Positions 60,275-64,000 of a DNA stretch of 64,000 nucleotides are shown piece by piece (position 1 is the first letter of the stretch; the number at the start of each line of letters is the position of its first letter). The stretch lies in contig NZ_CP048814.1 in assembly GCF_014217785.1 (NCBI RefSeq), forward strand, positions 2,294,001 to 2,358,000. Reading direction: 5' to 3'. A model generated the notes under the pieces. The model had not been told where the DNA came from, searched no databases, and was given only the letters and a program-made list of their open reading frames with translations. A program made the position numbers and the translations under genes. Origin of the DNA: Rhodococcus triatomae. Its GTDB lineage: Bacteria; Actinomycetota; Actinomycetes; Mycobacteriales; Mycobacteriaceae.

Positions 60275-62173
60275 CTATCGGGACTGGCCTTCCGAGAGAA
60301 CGGCTCGACGCGGTGCGATCCCAACCTGGTCTGCGACGACGGGTGCGGCGGTCAGCCCGGGCGCAGCGGTGGTGCGTGCGGCGCGGATGGCGTTGACGAT
60401 GACGAGGACTTCGGCGAGTTCGTGAATGAACACGACGGTGGCCAGGCCCAGCACTCCGGCGGCGGCGAGCGGTATCAGCACCGCGATGATCATCAGCGAG
60501 AACCCTATGTTCTGCACCATGATTCGGCGTGCGCGACGCGCGTGGGTGAGGAGCTGCGGAAGGTGGCGCAGGTCTTCGCCCATCAGTGCGACGTCTGCGG
60601 TCTCGATCGCGACATCGGTGCCTGCCGTGCCCATGGCGATACCGACGTCGGCGGTGGCCAGGGCCGGCGCGTCGTTGACACCGTCGCCGACCATCGCGAC
60701 GCGGCGACCCCCGGCGAGGGCGGTGAGAATCCTCGCCTTGTCTTCGGGCAGCAGTTCCGCATGCACGGCACCGATACCGGCGTCGGCCGCCAGGGCACGC
60801 GCGGCACGTTCGTTGTCGCCGGTCAGCATCGCGACGTCGATTCCGAGCCGGTGGAGCCGGTCGACGGCCTCCGGAGCTTCCGGACGAAGCTCGTCGCGTA
60901 CCGCGATCGCGCCGAGTACCTGTCCGCGCCGCTCGACGATCACGACCGTGGCCCCTGCTCGCTGCAGCTCGAGAACGTCCGCGGCCAACGCGCCGGGGTC
61001 GATCCAACCGGGCTTGCCCAGGCGCAGCACGTCACCGTCGATGGTCCCGGACAGGCCGTGCCCCGGCACGGCGGTGACGGCGTCCGCGGCGGTCACGGGC
61101 GCATCGACGGCAGCGAGGATGGCGGCGGCGAGCGGGTGTTCGCTCCGCGCCTCGAGCGCGGCCGCGGTGGCGAGGACATCGGTCTCGGCGGCGCCTTCCG
61201 TCGCGAGGGTGGCCACGACCACGGGAGCGTTGCGGGTGAGCGTGCCGGTCTTGTCCAGCGCGACGACACGGACGCGCCCCAGTTCCTCGAGCGCCGCGCC
61301 CCCTTTGATCAGGGCACCGTGTCGGGTGGACGCGCCGACGGCGGCCACCACCGTGAGCGGGACCGCGATGGCCAGCGCGCAGGGAGACGCAGCGACGAGC
61401 ACGACCAGTGCCCGTTCGAGCCAGAGCATCGGGTCACCGACGATCGATCCGATACCGGCGACGAGCCCCGCGAGAATCATGATCGCGGGCACCAGCGGCC
61501 GGGCGATGGTGTCGGCGAGGCGTTGCCCGGCACCCTTGCGGTCCTGGGCTTCTTCGACGATGTGCACGATTCGTGCGAGTGAGCTGTCGGCTGCGCGGGC
61601 GGTGACTTCGACCTCGATCGCCCCGCCCCCGTTGATCGCTCCGGCGTGCACCTCGTCGCCGGGACCGGCCTCGACCGGAACAGATTCCCCGGTGATCGCG
61701 GAAAGGTCCAGGCTGGTGCGGCCGGCCCGGATCATGCCGTCGGTGGCGGCACGCTTGCCCGGGCGGAGCAGCATCCGATCGCCGATCCGCAGCTCGTCCG
61801 GAGGCACCGATACCTCGGCACCGCCCCGCGCGACGGTGGCGACGGGCGGGACGAGGGACAACAGTGCCCGCAGCCCGCGCCGGGTCCGGGTCACCGCGAA
61901 ATGTTCCAGGCCCTCGGCGATCGAGAACAGAATGCCGAGTAGCGCTGCCTCGGGGTACTGGCCGAGGGCGACCGCACCGACGACGGCGATCGTCATCAAC
62001 GTTCCGACCCCGATTCGGCGATACCGGAGATTCCTCAGTGCCGGGTGCACGAACGTCGCGGCGGCGACCGCCACGGCAGCGAGTTCGAAGGCCGTTCCCA
62101 CCAGGCCTGCTTCCGCCCGCCCCAGGCCCCATCCGACGACCAGTAGGACGGCTGCTGCTGCCGCGCAATGCAA
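60275..62173 (-). CDS. P1B-type heavy-metal ATPase (Cd/Zn exporter class)
   Basis: 632 residues. The ion-binding motif is SPC in VLVAASPCALAIAVP. The phosphorylation site is DKTGTLT, with SEHPLAAAI (HP motif), LTGDNERAARAL and GDGVNDAPAL. TGES is present in the actuator domain. No N-terminal metal-binding domain exists. The only start in frame is TTG at 62173, with GCAGG upstream; an in-frame stop lies just before it. It pumps divalent soft metals outward. The ArsR sensor gene lies 88 bases upstream on the same strand. Confidence 0.9.
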   Translation of the reverse strand: MHCAAAAAVLLVVGWGLGRAEAGLVGTAFELAAVAVAAATFVHPALRNLRYRRIGVGTLMTIAVVGAVALGQYPEAALLGILFSIAEGLEHFAVTRTRRGLRALLSLVPPVATVARGGAEVSVPPDELRIGDRMLLRPGKRAATDGMIRAGRTSLDLSAITGESVPVEAGPGDEVHAGAINGGGAIEVEVTARAADSSLARIVHIVEEAQDRKGAGQRLADTIARPLVPAIMILAGLVAGIGSIVGDPMLWLERALVVLVAASPCALAIAVPLTVVAAVGASTRHGALIKGGAALEELGRVRVVALDKTGTLTRNAPVVVATLATEGAAETDVLATAAALEARSEHPLAAAILAAVDAPVTAADAVTAVPGHGLSGTIDGDVLRLGKPGWIDPGALAADVLELQRAGATVVIVERRGQVLGAIAVRDELRPEAPEAVDRLHRLGIDVAMLTGDNERAARALAADAGIGAVHAELLPEDKARILTALAGGRRVAMVGDGVNDAPALATADVGIAMGTAGTDVAIETADVALMGEDLRHLPQLLTHARRARRIMVQNIGFSLMIIAVLIPLAAAGVLGLATVVFIHELAEVLVIVNAIRAARTTAAPGLTAAPVVADQVGIAPRRAVLSEGQSR

Positions 62174-62261
62174 TTCGCGTACCTGCTACAGCCGCCCCGG
62201 ACCCTGGTCGGGGACCCCCGCGGTGGTTGTCGTCTCCGTGGTCGCCGGACTACAGCAGGCA

Positions 62262-62657
62262 TCAGACACTGTTGGCCTCGACGGGGGTGTGAGCCTCGAC
62301 GGGCCGAGGGACACCGACGACGGCGTCGACGAGCGCCCGGCCGCGCTCGGTCAGCGAGTACATCACCAGTCGGCCGCTACGGCGGGAGGTGACCAGGCCG
62401 GCGATCTTGAGCTGACGCAGATGGTGGGACACGAGATTCTGCGCCTGTCCGACCACCCACGCCATATCGCAGACGCACAGTTCGTCACCGGCCTGCAGGG
62501 CCGTGGCGATCGTCAGGCGAGTGGGGTCGCCGAGTGCCCGGGAGGCTGCGGCCGCGGGCTCGACACTCTGCCGCGGTGGCAAGCCGGCCCGAATCCGCTC
62601 CGCGTGGGGGAGGTCGAGGCAGAGCAGGTCGCAGGCGTCCGCTTTCTCCTCATTCAT
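62262..62657 (-). CDS. ArsR/SmtB-family metal sensor (CadC/CmtR-like)
   Basis: 131 residues. The winged helix core is SRALGDPTRLTIATALQAGD, then AWVVGQAQNLVSHHLRQLKI and a wing RRSGRLVMYSLT. Cys61 and Cys63 in ELCVCDMAWVV occupy the alpha-3 metal site, and Cys9 and Cys13 near the N-terminus can complete it, as in Cd/Pb/Zn sensors of the CadC type. No ribosome-binding site precedes the ATG, so the mRNA may be leaderless. It overlaps a long inverted repeat, and it likely represses itself and the ATPase until metal binds. Confidence 0.9.
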   Translation of the reverse strand: MNEEKADACDLLCLDLPHAERIRAGLPPRQSVEPAAAASRALGDPTRLTIATALQAGDELCVCDMAWVVGQAQNLVSHHLRQLKIAGLVTSRRSGRLVMYSLTERGRALVDAVVGVPRPVEAHTPVEANSV

Positions 62658-62687
62658 ATCAACACACTAACGAGTATTGATATGAAT
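62652..62687. promoter_or_regulatory. Operator of the metal sensor, shared divergent region
   Basis: ATTCATATCAA (62652-62662) and TTGATATGAAT (62677-62687) are perfect 11-bp arms with a 14-base spacer, covering the sensor start codon. A related ATATCAACA occurs again near 62710. The size fits ArsR/SmtB operators. The region also drives the DsbA-like gene on the plus strand. Confidence 0.7.
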
Positions 62688-62788
62688 GGGAACCGGAGTC
62701 GTATGCCGATATCAACATCCGTTAGCGTGTTGCCCGTGACTTCCTCGTCCTGTTCGCCCCGTTTCCCGGACGCGACCGCGGTGGACCT

Positions 62789-63439
62789 ATGAGTAGGGGA
62801 GCCCGGATCTCCGTAGCGCTGGTGGCCGTCTTCGTCGTCGGTGTGGTCGCGATCTTCCTGGTCGACCGGTCAGGTGCCGACGCTCCCGACGACGCCGGCG
62901 CGAATCCGTCGTCGATCGTGGTGCGCCAGGACAGCCACCGGATCTCCCCGGCCCCGGCGGGCAGCCCGACGTTCGTCGAGTTCCTCGATTTCGAGTGCGA
63001 GGCCTGCCTGTCGGTGTACCCGGCGATCGAGGAACTGCGCGCCGAGTACGGTGACCGGATCAGTTTCGTCGTGCGCTACTTCCCGATGCCCGGGCACTTC
63101 AATGCCGAGCGGGCGGCGCGAGCGGTGGAAGCCGCGGCGCAGCAGGGCAAGTTCGAGCAGATGTATCAGCGGATGTATGAAACCCAATCCGAGTGGGGTG
63201 AACAGCGAATCCCGAAGGACGACGTGTTCCGTGGCCTTGCCGCCGACCTCGGACTCGACATGGCTGCCTTCGAGGCCGCCTACACGGACCCCGCCACCGC
63301 CGAGCGAGTGGCCGCGGATGTCGCTGACGGCCACGTACTCGGGGTGCGGGGTACTCCGACATTCTTCCTCGACGGCCGGCGGATCGAACCCATCACGTAC
63401 GGGGATCTGATCGATGAACTCGATTCCGTCCTCCGCTGA
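62789..63439 (+). CDS. Membrane-anchored DsbA-like thiol oxidoreductase
   Basis: 216 residues. One N-terminal membrane helix (ISVALVAVFVVGVVAIFLV) anchors a thioredoxin-fold domain outside the cell. The active site is Cys70-Glu-Ala-Cys73 in FLDFECEACLSVYP, and the cis-Pro loop is GVRGTPTFFLDGRRI. Typical of actinobacterial DsbA homologues that insert disulfides into secreted proteins. The downstream VKOR gene, which overlaps by 26 bases, would reoxidise it. Confidence 0.87.
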   Translation: MSRGARISVALVAVFVVGVVAIFLVDRSGADAPDDAGANPSSIVVRQDSHRISPAPAGSPTFVEFLDFECEACLSVYPAIEELRAEYGDRISFVVRYFPMPGHFNAERAARAVEAAAQQGKFEQMYQRMYETQSEWGEQRIPKDDVFRGLAADLGLDMAAFEAAYTDPATAERVAADVADGHVLGVRGTPTFFLDGRRIEPITYGDLIDELDSVLR

Positions 63440-64000
63440 CACGGGCGTCCCGCGGAGCACTCGGAGCATCATCGGTGAGCCGATCGACGGGATCCTGCAC
63501 ACTCTGCTGCTGATCGGAGGCCTCGTCGGTCTGACGGCCTCGACCGTGCTCACCATCGAGAAATTCTCGCTGGCCACCGATTCCGACTACATCCCGTCGT
63601 GCAGCCTCAATCCGATTCTCGACTGTGGGTCGGTGATGTCCACTGCGCAGGCATCGGTGTTCGGTTTCCCCAACTCGCTGCTCGGCATCGCCGGGTTCGC
63701 GATCGTCGTCACCACAGGGGCCGGATTACTCGCCGGTGCCCGGTTCGCCCGCTGGTACTGGATCGGGATGCAATTCGGCGTCACCGCCGCGGTGGTGTTC
63801 GTGCACTGGTTGATCGTCCAGAGCCTCTACGTCGTCGGTGCGCTGTGCCCGTACTGCATGGTGGTGTGGGCTGTGACCGTCCCGATCTTCTGGTACGTCA
63901 CCCTCCGCAACGTGCGGCAGGGTGCGTTCGGCGCATCGACCCGCGCCGACGCGCTGGCCGCGGCCGGGAACCACCTGATTCCCGTCACGGCGTGGTTCCT
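63414..64000 (+). CDS. Vitamin K epoxide reductase (VKOR) homologue, partial
   Basis: 195 residues are visible from the ATG at 63414; the end lies right of the window. Four membrane segments surround a quinone site. Loop cysteines are Cys63 and Cys71 in PSCSLNPILDCGSVM, and the active-site pair is Cys145-Pro-Tyr-Cys148 in GALCPYCMVVW. VKOR passes electrons from DsbA to menaquinone. Its start overlaps the DsbA-like gene, so the pair forms one thiol-oxidation unit. Confidence 0.92.
   Translation, partial: MNSIPSSADTGVPRSTRSIIGEPIDGILHTLLLIGGLVGLTASTVLTIEKFSLATDSDYIPSCSLNPILDCGSVMSTAQASVFGFPNSLLGIAGFAIVVTTGAGLLAGARFARWYWIGMQFGVTAAVVFVHWLIVQSLYVVGALCPYCMVVWAVTVPIFWYVTLRNVRQGAFGASTRADALAAAGNHLIPVTAWF

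Overview
The window is GC-rich actinobacterial DNA, most likely from Rhodococcus or a close relative in the Corynebacteriales. The best evidence is the right half. It carries the mycobacterial-type chromosome-core order ino1, PadR regulator, DUF1707 membrane protein, DUF5318 protein, ponA, GT87 membrane glycosyltransferase, rpsF, ssb, rpsR, rplI, dnaB, matching the Rv0046c to Rv0058 neighbourhood as I remember it. GTG starts and 1 to 4 base stop/start overlaps are frequent. I found no rRNA gene, complete tRNA gene, CRISPR array or intact insertion sequence.

Left part (1 to 17.7 kb), catabolism and signalling: a partial crotonase; a polar amino acid ABC importer whose binding protein and permease are one polypeptide; a TetR regulator with its own palindromic operator, followed by an acyl-CoA ligase and an AidB-like acyl-CoA dehydrogenase; a luciferase-like flavin oxidoreductase divergent from a nitroreductase; a DUF2786 protein coupled to an HELAHH metallohydrolase; an ABC transporter, histidine kinase and response regulator in one overlapping operon; and a TetR/SDR divergent pair followed by a DUF1254/DUF1214 lipoprotein.

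Middle part (17.8 to 32.6 kb), phosphonate use: phnF, phnG, phnH, phnI, a fused phnJ-phnK, phnL and phnM form a tightly overlapping C-P lyase operon. After a DUF222/HNH nuclease gene with a candidate SOS box and a VOC protein come two tandem phnD paralogues, phnC, a two-domain phnE and an inositol-monophosphatase-like gene. No phnN or phnP is present. The PhnJ-PhnK fusion is the most distinctive thing in the window: it joins the radical enzyme that cuts the C-P bond to the ABC ATPase that docks on it in E. coli.

From 32.6 to 38.8 kb lie a trehalose-type importer (sugC, lpqY, sugA, sugB), a transposase remnant and a ParD-like/zeta toxin-antitoxin pair. From 38.9 to 58.9 kb is the conserved core. 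It contains two paralogous class A penicillin-binding proteins about 10 kb apart (the second frameshifted at a C6 run in its proline-rich head), ino1 under a PadR regulator, three DUF1707 paralogues, a TetR/MFS pair, two convergent GT87 proteins, the S6-SSB-S18-L9 operon and an intein-free dnaB preceded by DnaA-box-like motifs.

The right end (59 to 64 kb) holds a decayed transporter remnant and a damaged IclR regulator. After these come a Cd/Zn-type P-ATPase with its ArsR sensor, divergent from a DsbA-like and VKOR-like thiol oxidation pair that runs off the window.
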